Part shown: positions 36,401-48,300 of the stretch, piece by piece | Position numbering within the stretch: the stretch's first letter is position 1 | How the letters are laid out: the number at the start of each line of letters is the position of its first letter | NCBI GenBank assembly: GCA_024362935.1 | Contig: JANCRA010000007.1 | Span: forward strand, 8,000,503 to 8,064,502 | From: Setophaga petechia | Taxonomy: Eukaryota > Chordata > Aves > Passeriformes > Parulidae | Direction: 5' to 3' | Length of the DNA stretch: 64,000 nt | Made by a program: the position numbers and the translations under genes | Notes under the pieces: model-generated | What the model was told of the DNA's origin: nothing | What the model saw: only the letters and a program-made list of their open reading frames with translations | Databases searched by the model: none

Positions 36401-39400
36401 TGCCCCCGTAAGATGTGTGACACCAGCTTAATGCCATTTCATAGTGATCTTTGTCAGCATCCCTAAAACATTGACATTCTACATGAGTTTCAGGCCAGGC
36501 TGTAGTGTGGTGTTTGAATTGCAGGGGAAAAAGGTAGAGAAATGATTTTTTAGAAGTAAATGCTTGTTGCACTTTCAGTGGTTCCCTATAAATATAGGGG
36601 TTTAGCAGTATTATTCTTGGCAGAGGGCAAATGAGAAGAAAGTTTTTGGTGTGTTTGTTCTGCAACCATTTAGAGATTATATATAAAGTATAAAACTCTT
36701 ACCAGTGTTTCTTGCATTGGATAAATTTCCTGGGCTGCTCCACAGTTCCATCCACAAACCCCCACAAAATCTTGCAATTAGCGTGCCTCTATAAATAAGA
36801 TACATCAGTACCTTTTCCTTAGTTGGTCATGAGTCAGAGATGAAACTCTTTACACCATCTTCTCAGAAGAGTTAATATTAATTTGGCACAGTGAGCTCCC
36901 TTTCTCTGTATAGCCTCAAACAAAATCACCCATGTGAAAGTCAGGGCTGGTGATCTCCAGTCCTGGGTGCTCTTCAGTCTTCTGAAGTCCTTTTTCCTCT
37001 GCTGCTGCATGAGCACGATGCTTCCCTCTCCCAGTTTGTTTGCAGGAGGATTTACCATGTTTGTGTGGTGGCCTGGGACAGCTGAAGATTTATTTTCCCA
37101 TTTCTTCTGCCCCTGAACCCATGGGCTGAGTGAGCCTTGGGTCAGCTTTTGAACTGTCCAGATTCACCAGATGTGCAAGTCGTCAGGGCAAACAAGAGCC
37201 TGGAGTAGTTTTCTTTAAAAGTCATGCCTCCAGCCTGAAGTTAAAATTCACAAACGTGTCAGCCATCCTCATACTCTGAGTAAGCTGGACCACAGGAGGT
37301 GTAATTTCATCAGTTATGCCAAAATGTGTCATCCTTGCACAGAGAAATAGTAATTTTGCACTTCGTTCTACGAGCTTAAAAGTGGCTGCTGCTTTGATCT
37401 TGTATCAGCTCAGAAGGCAGGTGATGTGTCTGGGGAGGGCTTAGTGAAAAGCATATTCCATTATTGTTTTCTGTGTGGGTGTTTTGGGGTGGTTTTTTTT
37501 AGGGTTTTTGGGGTGGTTTGGTTTAGTTTTGGGGTTTGTTGTGGTGGTTTGTTTGGGTGTGGGTTTTTATTTGTTCGCTTGTTTTTGTTTTACAATTGTT
37601 ATAATTTCTACTTAAATTTCCAATCAGAAATTTAAGAAGGGTCATTTAAGCCTCTAGGCTTTATCACTGCATCCCTGAATTTGTGTCATTTTCAAAGCAC
37701 TTTTAAGTTCTAGTGCCCCAAAGAGGTCAAATAAGAAACAGAACATAATTCAGTATCATTCCAAAATGTATACTGTAAATTCAAAGGAGGTAAGGGGTTA
37801 GCACTGTAAAGTGGTGTACAAAATGCAGTTTAAGTATTTTCCTGCCTTTTAGTGTAATGCATACATCCCTTTCTGACTGTCATGTTTCCCCAGTTTTTTT
37901 GGGACTGTTACTGCCAAAACAGAATTCTGCTAGAAGAAGCAGGTGGTGGGAGAAACTCAATGCAACAACACAAAAGAGCCAAACGAGCCTTAACCCTTCT
38001 TATTTTCCATTCATTTACTGCTTAGTGATCTTGATCTTCTGCATGTTTGGAGATGGGTCCATCCTATCCTGGACATCAAATGTGTGAAGTGGAGCTAAAA
38101 AGTATAACTAAATGTCAAATAGGCTTTTAGTCTTATTTGGATTTGTTTGTTTGATTTTGAGACACAAGGCCTGCTAGCCTAACTAAGGAGCAGATGAATC
38201 TTAAAAGACTCATGAGAGAGATTTTTATGGTTAACCCATTTTCACAATTTTTTAAAAATTTCTTCTGCTTAGTCTTCTCCCCAGATATTATTTTCATGAA
38301 TTGTCTTTTTATTTCTAGTAAATCTTGTTCTTCTTTTTTTTTCCCTTCTCATTAATCTATGTTTTGGCATTTTCTCAGTAAGCTATTATTTTCATGGGTG
38401 TCTCATCTTTTTTTTTTTCCCTAGTGCTGTATAATTTGTTTAAAAAGCCTGTAAAAGTGATAGTGCTATCTTCACCCTATAAGCTGCTGACCAGTTGATG
38501 AATTTACACAAGTAATTAGATTGTGAACACCTTTTCATCCTATAAATTTTCATGTTTTTTTTCCAAATCCATCTCAATGTTATGTGCTGATGCTGTTTTG
38601 CAGTCTCTTGAATATAGTTTTAACAGTGGGACTAGCATCTTAACCTCAACCAAATGACACACTTTCAAGTTGATAAAATCACTTCCTGACATTATTATTG
38701 TGACTTTGTGAGTAGCTGAAGCTAAGTAGACATTATCCTTGTGCTAACAGAAAGTGTAAATTTCCCATTGTTCAAGTAAGATACAGTTTATCATTCTTTA
38801 TCAGGACCCTATGGATTGTGCTGAAACACTCATTGGCATTTCATTAACTCTGTAATTAAGGGTGAAATCAAATAGCTTAATTATTTTACTGAAGTCTGAA
38901 AAGAAGCGCTTAATGAAGATTTCCAGTACCCAATTCCCTTGAAGTGAGTTATGACACATCTGGCATGAAAACCTTCACCCTTCCCCCAGCTTTCCTCTGG
39001 CAGTGCCCTATCACCTTCCTGTGAATGGTGCCACTTCATCATTTCCCCAAAAGCTGGAGTTGTACATATACAGTTGCTTTTCCACAGGAGTCTGAATCTT
39101 TTACTCACACTTTTCTTGTAACCTCTTTTCTGTTGGAGACTATCCCAGCCTACAAGCTGTAAGGGATCTTTCTTTTCTTATGTGGATTTTTTTTTAATCA
39201 TAGCTAAAAGATCATTTCTCAAAACCATAGCTTGAAAAGGCATTTTTCTCTTTCTGAAATCTAATTCTGGAGGAGTTTGGACTCTGTAGTTCAAGCAGGG
39301 ATTGTAATCCACATAATAAAAACATCTGCATGTTATGTCCAATTGATTAATTAGCTGAAAAGATCCTTTGGATGAAGCAGTCTTGGCTGACAGATAAAAT

Positions 39401-41599
39401 CCTTCAATTTATGCATATCTCAAGGGATTGGGTGAGTTCACTTATTATCCTCATTTCTTAGCATTTTTTCCTCATTAATAAAAGCTTGGGCTGCTTTCTA
39501 CCTGCATAGAATACAACCTGTGCATAGGGTGGCACTTGGATGTTTAAGCTGGATATGTGCATGTTATTCCCTGTACCAGCATTTTTAAAAGTATGCTTCA
39601 AGTATTTCAAACACCTAACACTTGATAATGTATTATTTGTATTTTTATTTAATGAGGTTATTTAGGCATAAATTACAGGCTTGTATGGTTAAAAGGTTTA
39701 TGGGACGTCACAGGATTAGCCAGCAAGCAGTGAATGACAGCAGCATTCACTTCAGCTGTGGCTCAAATAAAGTTGGTTTCCTAAGGCAAAGACTCATGAG
39801 TCTTTCAAATCCAGATGGAAATATGCTGGGAATAAGAGGGTTCCAACTCTATTGAATTTTGTTGAATCCATTTTCAGTTCTGGTTCTGCTGTATTTTCTA
39901 AGCACTTCCGTGCTAATAACTGTGTTCTGTCAGACAGGGGAACTAATGTCAACTTTATTTTAAAAAGATCTGAACTTCCAAGAGGATAACTGCCAGGTCA
40001 TGCAGACAGCTTGTAGACTAGAAAGGAAAGCTTTGGGTGCCTTTTCTTTGCTTTTTTTTTTTAATAGGCACAATGCAGTCTTCCAGTTCCCGCCAAAACT
40101 TGAGATCACGGTGGTTCTGGAGGCACCTTCTTCAGCCCCCATGAATCAGCAGCCTGGCCAGCTCCTCTCTCTGGTAGGGCTCTGGTTGTGCTAGAGCAGA
40201 GTTTCCTCATTGCTGCCCTGGGTTCCCTTGAAGAGCTGGGCCAAAATCCAGGTGCCTGCCTGAGCATGGCCTTGGACAGCTTGCAGTGGTGCCCTGCAGT
40301 TCAAAGCATGCTCGGGGCATCCTTGGGGTGTACTTTTTGCATCTTTAGAAATGTGTTTATTCAGGTCTCTATAGAACAAGTGGGAGTTGACTTCTTCTGG
40401 TTCAAATCTAGGCATTGCCCAAGTGCAGCATTCCTCTTCCCACAGCTTTCCAAAGGCAGTGTTCTGTGAGGCTTCAGAAGCCTTTCCGTCGTGGAGGGGG
40501 AGTGTGGAGAGTCACATGGTGGTGAATGGGTACAGGAGCTTTGCATGCACACAGAAGCCCTGGTTTTACTGCACCAGCAAGAAAAATCCCTGAGGTCACA
40601 CAACTGTGGCCTCCATCCTTGAGCATTTCTTAAAAACCACTCCAGGATAAACAGCTTTTTAAACCTGGTTTGTTAGCTTGTGAACAGGAGACAAACAATG
40701 CACTGTGTGCTGCCCTTTGGACAACATGGGATGCGTTCAAAGTAGTTTCTGTTTTGGAGACTTAAAAGATTATTTTTCTTTTAGCCATGTTATGTGAAAA
40801 CTAAAGCATGTTGCTTGCAGGGCCTCAGTAACCAGAATTCAAAAAATGTCTTTCAAGTCTGGGTGAAGAATATTTACAAATGTGCGAGACATCTCTGGAT
40901 TTTATGTTGCCCTGAGAAGATTCAGCCTGATTTGGCTAATTGCACTTCAAATTTAAATTTAACTTAATTTTTACAACAGATTGTGTTGGGTTTTTTTCTT
41001 TCTGAAAAGAAATGCTAGTACCATGTCAAATACACTGGTTTTGCTTGGAGAGACTTCTGGATTTTATCTGAAAGAAATCAGACTCCCTTAAAATGCTGAT
41101 CTTCATTACAGTGAAGCATGCTGCTAGGAATACTGGGAAAGGTTAAAAACAGCAGTCTTGAGGCAAGCTGCTGATTGTTCATATTTGTGCAGAAAAAATA
41201 TGGTTCCTTATTTACTAGATGCTTGCTCTGTGTTCATCCTAGTAAAAGATCCTCCTGCAGGCCTTAATACTGCTGCTATTTTACCTCCCCTAATGAATAT
41301 TCAAAAGCTGCAGTCATTGAGGACTCAGGTGGCAAAAATAGTAAGATGATTGAAGCAAGCCTTGACATAAAAGCCTAAAAGTACATTTCCAACTACATGG
41401 CAATAATGCCGATTTCCCTTTCTGACCACGTAAATGAACAGTGCCAGAAAATCTCCCATGAATTAAATGCCTGTTTCACACACCAGTGTGATTGCATCTT
41501 TCTCTCTGTATGATGTGTTGTAATAAGTATGTTTAAAAAAAAAAGGGGAAAAAATACAACAGGGCTTTCTGTAATCCTCTGTCACAAAATGTATTGGAA
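33483..41599. other. non-coding upstream of the ANK3 exon
   Basis: Contains G/T-rich tracts at 34007-34052 and 37472-37568 and several T runs (for example 38409-38420). No further exon of ANK3 or of another gene was recognised on either strand. Confidence 0.6.
37472..37568. repeat. long G/T-rich low-complexity tract
   Basis: Almost 100 bases are composed of G and T, with only two A interruptions (37501 and 37525). G runs of three or four lie at 37477, 37486, 37502, 37510, 37531, 37555 and 37561. Loops between runs often exceed 7 nt, so any G-quadruplex would be weak. Confidence 0.9.
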
Positions 41600-41957
41600 T
41601 TGAAAAATCGGTATAAAGGACACACTGTTAAGATAAGGCAATGCATGCATTGTTTTCTACATAATGCAGTCAGAGTCTCCATGGTAAAAAGAAATTTTTA
41701 TTTTATTTTTTTTGTCACCATCAGCAGTTAACCTAAAGTAGGAGCTGCTCCATTTCATTATAGGTTAAATGGCTTACTACACAAAACTAGCTGAGAGACG
41801 TACTGCGCTAACACTGCATTTTTTTAGTAGCTTTTAAAAACGTGCTTGAAGATCAGTGAAGAAAAAACAATGCAGCATATGTTATTGTTCTGGAATTTTT
41901 TTAATAGAAAGCGCTCCTTTTCAGCATTCCCCCTTCAGTGGAGTCACTTAGACACTT

Positions 41958-41971
41958 CCAGCTGGTGGCAG
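41958..41971 (+). promoter_or_regulatory. CTCF-like motif upstream of the ANK3 exon
   Basis: CCAGCTGGTGGCAG matches CCASYAGRKGGCRS at all but one position (T for A) and lies about 305 bp before the ANK3 start codon. The same bases contain an E-box CAGCTG, so a bHLH factor is an alternative reader. Confidence 0.35.
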
Positions 41972-42146
41972 GGGATACAGCCATAATACAGCTTTCTCTG
42001 TCCCAGCTGTCTTTTTCATTACGTTAAATGCATTACGATGGCTGCACTGCTTTACAAAGGCTCAGGTGCAGGAAGGTATAGGAAGAAATCTGCAACTATG
42101 TGTTTTTGTAGTGACTGCAAGCTCCTGCGAGATCTCTGAATCCTGA

Positions 42147-42203
42147 ATGTGTTCCTGGCTCTGGTCACAGATCTCCTTCCAATCACTGGAACATTTGCTG
42201 TAA
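42147..42203 (+). other. candidate upstream ORF (18 codons) in the ANK3 leader
   Basis: An ATG at 42147 opens an 18-codon frame closed by TAA at 42201-42203, ending 72 nt before the ANK3 start codon. It matters only if the transcript begins upstream of it, which the sequence cannot show. The peptide has no recognisable feature. Confidence 0.3.
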
Positions 42204-42268
42204 GGGCTGGCTAAAGGTGCCCGAGGAAATCACCTTTTACAAGGGAGCATTGTTGTAAAGGATTTTTA

Positions 42269-42331
42269 ATGCATTATGGCTCACGCAGCATCACAGTTAA
42301 AGAAAAACAGGGATTTAGAAATAAATGCTGA
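42269..42331 (+). other. overlapping upstream ORF (20 codons) at the ANK3 start
   Basis: An ATG at 42269-42271 lies 7 nt before the ANK3 ATG in another frame and runs 20 codons to TGA at 42329-42331, inside the coding exon. Its context is weak (T at -3, C at +4) while the main ATG is strong, so scanning ribosomes would be expected mostly to pass it. It would be in the mRNA for any transcript carrying even a short leader. Confidence 0.4.
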
Positions 42332-42389
42332 GGAAGAAACTGAGAAAAAAAGAAAACACAGGAAAAGATCCCGGGATCGGAAGAAAAAG
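42276..42389 (+). CDS. ANK3: ANK3 (ankyrin-G) alternative first coding exon, 38 codons
   Basis: The exon encodes a 38-residue head starting MAHAASQLKKNRDLEI and ending in a very basic run (KKRKHRKRSRDRKKK). From memory this is the N-terminus of long ankyrin-G isoforms, directly ahead of the ankyrin-repeat membrane-binding domain; residue 22 is Thr here, where I recall Pro in mammals. Ankyrin-G anchors sodium channels, neurofascin and beta-4 spectrin at the axon initial segment and nodes of Ranvier. The start is well supported: an in-frame TAA lies at 42267-42269, two codons upstream, and the ATG has a good context (A at -3, G at +4). Reading past 42389 leads into non-conserved residues and a stop, so the exon ends at the AAG|gtatct donor. 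The remaining exons are outside the window. The alternative, a chance ORF, is unlikely given the length of the match and the donor at the expected place. Confidence 0.92.
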
Positions 42390-42395
42390 GTATCT
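42388..42395 (+). other. ANK3: 5' splice donor of the ANK3 first exon
   Basis: The sequence AG|gtatct matches the MAG|GTRAGT donor consensus reasonably well and falls exactly after the last basic codon (Lys38). This leaves a phase-0 junction to the next exon. That exon, expected to encode the start of the ankyrin repeats, was not seen between here and the window end. Confidence 0.85.
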
Positions 42396-45300
42396 AGCTC
42401 TGTGCCAAATTCTGAACAGGGGTTCTTTTGTTTTAATTTTCTTACCTTGCAGTTGAAGTATTAAAAGCTTGATCTTGCCTGTAACTTGGTAGCTGTGGGA
42501 GTAATTTGTTAACATTGTAAAATATCATTTGTAACCACGGCTGTGGGGTTTGCAAAGCAATTGAATGTTTAATTGGATATTAGTTGATTGCAGTGATGAT
42601 GCAGAAGGTGTGCATTCATTTCTCACTTATGTTACTGTGATATGCAAACTGTCTGTGAGTTGAAAATAGTTTGTAACCATCATGTGGGGTTTAATGCTGA
42701 GCTTTCTTTGCAGGTTTAATAGCAGAGCATAGCATAATAGTTTAGTCTTACATGCAGGTTCTTAAAAGGGATGTGTGTAGAGGCAGATTTTTTTTTTTCT
42801 TTGTGCTGGGACTGTGTCACATGTTTGGCTTCTGAAACATCCATTTTTGGGATAATGTTACAGAAATAAGGTGTTTCAGTGTTTCTAGTTTTTTCTTAAC
42901 GGTGAGCTGTTTAACAGAATTGAGCTATAACAGTCTGTTACTAGCAACTTTCTTTTGTTAGGAAAATACGTGGCTGAGATTACAGAGCCTGGCTTTTCAC
43001 TGCTGTAGATTTGTTTTAGCTGCAGAAAACCCTTCAGCAAACTAGGATCTGAAAAATTCAGTAGGCACTGCATTGCTCATTGTTCAGGTCAGGAGCCTCT
43101 GTGTGATTCCAGGCTTACTGTTTCTCTCTAAGGTATAAAGCAAAATAGTTATGGTTTGTGGCATAATGACAGATAAAGAGGCCAGCTACTTTGGCAGCTC
43201 TGAGGCTGTGTCCTTATAAATGACACCTTGTACTCTGCTCCACAGAAATAAGGCCCTGCCACAATTTCTTGTCTTTGGCTGTATTTCACGATAATTTTTT
43301 TCAAGAACATATCAAGGAGCCAGCTGCCTTTAGAGAAACCTGGGCATGTAGTATTTCTGTGTGCCTTTGTGAAATCCCCCTAAGGGGGGGATTGGGTAAT
43401 CTTCATATGCTCAGAGGAGCAGTGCATGTGCTTCCTAAATGACATGTAGATTTCCTCTAACATATGTGCATCTTTTGCTTGGGCGAGAGTCAGCATTTCC
43501 CTGCCCTTTTCTCTTTCCCCTCTGCTGTGGCAGTCCTACACCTAATGAAAAGCTCTGAGAAACCCACTGCCTTCTGTTCTAGCCAGCACGTTGGGAGACT
43601 CTTAACATGCTGCAGTACATTTGCTGCAGCCAGCTACACTGGAGGCATTTTTTCTGTGTCAATGTATAGGTTCTTCTGAATCATCTTCCAGGATAAAGGG
43701 CAGTATGAAGATAAGTTTCTGTCTCTGAGGTGAATTTTGAGGTGCTGCTTGTTTGAAAGCAGCCTGAAATTGTGATATTTTTCTTGGCTTCTGTGTAGGT
43801 TATGTGCAGGTTTGTAATGTTGCTGTCAGGGTGGGTTTGCCCCCAGCTGAAAACGACCACAGCAGTAAGGAATTAATTGTAGGAGCTGTCCCCTCAGCCT
43901 GTATTTACCTATGGCTTGTGAGCTAAAGTGAATAGTCTCTCAGCTGAATCTACTCATGCTGCAGGGAGCCCACGTTGTTCTTGATGTGCTCAAGTTTAAC
44001 AATAGCATGCCCAACCAGATCCATGCACTGCCTTTGTGTAAGGGAGCTTCCTCACAGCTCAGAATTAGAACAATATAGAAGGGATATGGCAGTGAGAGGC
44101 TCTTGAATCAGTGAGGTGAGACAATTGCTTTGTGGACAAAAATGCTTTATTGTTTATACAACACTGCTGTAGAGAGGGAATCTCTCAGCAGCCAGAGTGG
44201 CACATGGATAAATATCTGCCTATTAATCTCAAATATATGGATTTCTCTCAGTTTTTCATTTCTACATCTTAAGAATGAGAGAAAATAGAGAGCTTTTGCT
44301 CCACCAAATGATTTTTTTTTTGTTCTCCCCCCACTTTGGAATTTGGTACCTTATTCCAGTTTCTTTCTGAGTTTCCTTAGGACTCTGCAGATTCAGGACA
44401 GGTAGAGGCCCTCTCTCATAGGAGAATGAAACAAAACCCAGCAATTGGCTTCACTTAACTCTCATGCATTTGGGCATCATTGTCATGTCAAAGCCATGGT
44501 TTTGTTACCCAGTACATAGGATGTAGGAAGTCCAATAATTTGGTTTGCCATTTTGTGCTTTCCTGGCTATTTAAAACATTTTCCCCCCAAATTTTCCACT
44601 ATGAGTAGTGAGTCACTTCTTGTTCCTCTGCACCACCCACAAGCAGGCAGTACTCGGGGATTTTTTTGTTGATCACATGATACTGCACAAAGCTTACCCT
44701 TTGCTTAAGCAGCATGCAGAAATATCCCTTAGAGTCTTCCAATCACTTTGGAACAACAAAGAATGCTAATGTTTCTGATAATTTATACAGTAAAAAGCCC
44801 AAGGCAACCAATGGTTAGAAAGTAAGGCTGGTGGCATCAGCCAGTGTCTTAGTCCTGTGTGAGACTAGCAACAGTCATGCTGATTTATGTTCCTGTTTAG
44901 TTGGAGGATGGCAGTCTGAGGGGAATATGTCACTGTTTTTGACTGGTTAAGCAATTTACAGTGCAGTAACATTCCTGTGAAGGCTTGCTTCGAGACTTGG
45001 ATGAGAGAAATGACCTTTTTAAAACACACACAGAACAACAACCTGTGTTTTATCCCATCCCATTTAATTTCAAGGTGAGGTATTTTGGAATTGCCCCTCT
45101 TAGCTCTGTGGAGAGACTGTGCTTCTGTGCCCTATGGCCCCACTACTCTCCTTCTGTTTGCTTGCATTCAGGACATTCCAGGCCTTTGCTGAGGGTTCTG
45201 AAAGGTTCAGAGCTTACCTGGCTTAACTCAGGCAAGAGAAAGGGAGAGGGCCAGCAAGTGAAGGATCTGCATTGTACAGATTTCCCATTTATTCTGTTCA

Positions 45301-48300
45301 AGTTTATATTACAGCTTCATACAGCTCTGCCTCTGGATGGTTGTGCAGTGTCCTACACTGAAAATAGTTTGAGCACATCCAAGGGCAGACCTGAGCCTTT
45401 AACAGTATCACCGAACAAGACAAACCTCTCTTAAAAACAAGTGATTGATAGGATAGCTTGCTTGATATGTGCCAGTGCAGCTCTGTCATGTGTAGTTTTG
45501 TTTGTAAAAACTAGGAAATGTTTATCCTATAATAATGTCTGGGCAGAAATTGGTTGCTTAGTCAGTGGCTTTCCTAAAATAAAGGTGAAACCTCTGAAGA
45601 GTTTTTTGTGTTTTCTGTTGGGTACATATCAGAAGAGAAGGACAGGTCTTGGCACACAGTCAATTATTTATGTTTTATACAATATTTAGTAGGACTGAAG
45701 TGATTTCCATTTATGTGTAGTGCTCAGGAGCTCTTGTGTTCTTTGGGAGCACAGAATAATTTGATCATAATGCAAAGCCTGGCTGCTGCTGTCCCTGAGA
45801 TGTTAAAGGCTGTTGCTGTCACAGCCTCTGCTGCTGCAAACTTGTGGGCAGCAGGGAAAGTAATCCATGTCAATGTCACAAATCCTGCTAATTTCATCAT
45901 AAGGCTCACCGTGTTTGAAGGTTGTACTAAACTCCCAGGTAGGCTGCAAAAATTGCTTTGCAGTTTCCTAATGGAAATAAGTGGAAATGCTGTGTCAGGA
46001 ATGATCAGCCTGTAGGTGTTGCAGCTGCTTTGAGGAGCTTGTACATCTTCTGGGCTGGGCTCTGCTGCCAGCTCCAAGGGCCTGTGAGGGATGGCTGGGG
46101 CTGCCCAGCCTTGCAGGGATGCCAGGACCCCGGGAGGGCATCATCATATCCCACTGGGGGACTCCCACTTTATCCTTTCCCCTCAGCACTCCTGGGGCTG
46201 TCAAATGTTTTATAGATCTCAGCCATGTGAAGGTTTTAGTGCAAATGGCAATTTTCATATGCAAACAAATCTACCAGTTACCAGGTAAAGCTTTAAACTC
46301 AGATAATAATTAAAAATCCCCATTATTTTTTATTTTAAGTAATTTCATTATTTTTAAACAAATTTCATTTAGAGATCTAAAATGAGATAGTTTATGGCTT
46401 CTGAACAGCCGAACTTTAATGTTGTAGAATCTATATATGTTGAGCACAAGTGATTGTCCTTTCTATCATTTGTGTTAAAGCACAAACTAGGCAGATGTTG
46501 CTCTAACTGCTGGGAACATGACCTCTGGTAAGGCAAAAGACTGTGTGCATTAAGGGTCTGAAAGAAAAATTGATAAGTCAGTGATCTTTTCTAGGTGTGA
46601 GAAAAATTTCAGTCATATCCTTGATTTTGGACATGATGCTCTGTCAGAGGCAAATCAAATGAAATAGAAAGGTATTTCTGATAGATGATTAGGGGCACTG
46701 GTGGATGGGATCTCTACCAACAATGCTGAATTCTTACCAGCGTGGAGCTTGGCGGTGAAAGAGTCCTTCTATTCAGCTGGAAAAACAATTCCCTCTTTGA
46801 AGATGACCCCTAAAGGAATGAAACTATTCCATTGTATTGTGTGGGGAGCACTACAGCATCATTTGAAGTGGGCACTGCTCAGCGTTACTCCGTTGTTTAT
46901 AAACCCAGAAAAAATTTTGCGCTGTTACATTTTTATTTAGTGGGGTTTAGAACATTTTACCTTTTCCTTTTCACCTTCCTGGTGCCTCGGGGTTGTGCTG
47001 TCACAAGGGATGGCCATTAGTCACTGTGCAAGTGTCAGTTTGGGTTACAACCTGTGTTGTGCCAAATGCTTCCAGCTTGTGGTGGGAGGGGATGGGCAAG
47101 AGCAGGGAGGACCAGCCGTGGGCAGCCTCACTGTTGCAGGGAGGTGACTCCACAGCTGGATTTACAGCTGGGCTCTCAGGCAGTGGAAATCAATACTGCT
47201 GATACTGCCTGGTTGGTGTTAACACACAGTCTTTTATCCTTCTGGTTTTTCCACCCAGGCTGGGTTGGTTTTTTGGGTGGGCCTTGTGTTTTGGATTTTT
47301 TTTTTTAATTGAGAGTTGAGGGAAGGGGGAATCGGGATGTTCTTGAAAGCAAAGGAAGTGCAAAGATGGTTAGTGAACAGTGATTTAAGGAGAAAAAATA
47401 TTCTTATATGATTATGAGTGTATGAGTATTCAACCCTGTGCCAAAAGTCAAAACTCTCCTGATTTCAAGCTCTTAACTTGCCTGAATTGATGGCTTTAGG
47501 ATAAATGATGCATAGTTTGATGCTATTCCCTTTGGGCATTCACTAAATATTTGTTACTGTGTGCCAAAATTCTTGTCAGCTAGTGGAACTGACTGAGCAC
47601 CTGCTAAAATTGAGTGTTAGACTCATGCAGACCTGGTTTGACTGGAGCTGGGAGGAGGAGGAGGGCTGAGAACAAGGCTGTTGGTGGATGTGATGGAGCA
47701 TTCGTGGACAGAGGAGACAAACAGAGAAAAAAATAAAGCGTGAGTTGTAAATTGTATTAAAAAGAAAAATTACTTAGACAAAGCCTGAGATTTGCCTGAA
47801 GTCCAGACAATAGAAGGCTGGGTTTGCTGCTGTTCAGAAGTTTGTGCAGGCCACTGTTAGAGTCGTACCAGGGATTTTGTGGCTGAGGAGGGGACTGGCA
47901 CAGAGCTGCCTTGTGAGGGCCGAGCCTCCAGGCTTTGATGGGCTCCTGTGCTCCTGTCCAGCTGGAAACCTCTGGAGACCTTTCAGCACTCTGTAAAATG
48001 ATCCCTTGAGCCCTTCCTGTTAGACTGGGACGTGCTGGGGGGGCACTGCAGGTGATGAGCTCAGCAGAGGTGGCACAGCCCCACCTTGTTCCTCACTTCA
48101 GTCACCTAACCCAGGCTATACCCCTGTACCTTAAAGCCAAGACTCCAGGTGCCTTCAGAGGATAATTCAGTGTGTGCTGGGCAAGTTAAAGGAATGCCCT
48201 TGTTTTCAAGGTATTGAGTATTCTCCAGCCTTGCAGCTTCAGCTTTGGCCATGCTGCATATCAGGCTCTGGTATCTCTGGTGGATTTTTGGGCTTGTATA

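Larger units (their letters stand above)
41600..42275 (+). promoter_or_regulatory. ANK3: putative promoter and 5' leader of the ANK3 first exon
   Basis: This is the 5' flank and presumed untranslated leader of the coding exon; no transcription start can be fixed from sequence alone. There is no CpG island and no strong TATA box (only a weak 'ggtatagg' near 42076). Visible elements are the 14-bp palindrome caatgcatgcattg at 41639-41652 (POU/octamer-like), a CTCF-like CCAGCTGGTGGCAG at 41958-41971, E-box cores CAGCTG near 41959 and 42004, and two 'cattacg' copies at 42017 and 42031. Several upstream ATGs are present, including short uORFs at 42147-42203 and 42269-42331. The lack of CpG richness fits a tissue-restricted alternative promoter, which is inference. 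Confidence 0.45.

Noticed and set aside
40390..40420. Second tRNA-like 'ggttcaaatct' sequence
   Set aside because: Stem pairing fails and there is no cloverleaf; treated as chance.
44985..45434. 149-codon open frame on the plus strand
   Set aside because: No family resemblance, no upstream signals and a composition like surrounding non-coding DNA.
45720..45950. Alanine-rich open frame that looked exon-like
   Set aside because: No matching acceptor/donor pair delimits it and the residues do not resemble a known protein; likely GC/CTG-rich chance frame.
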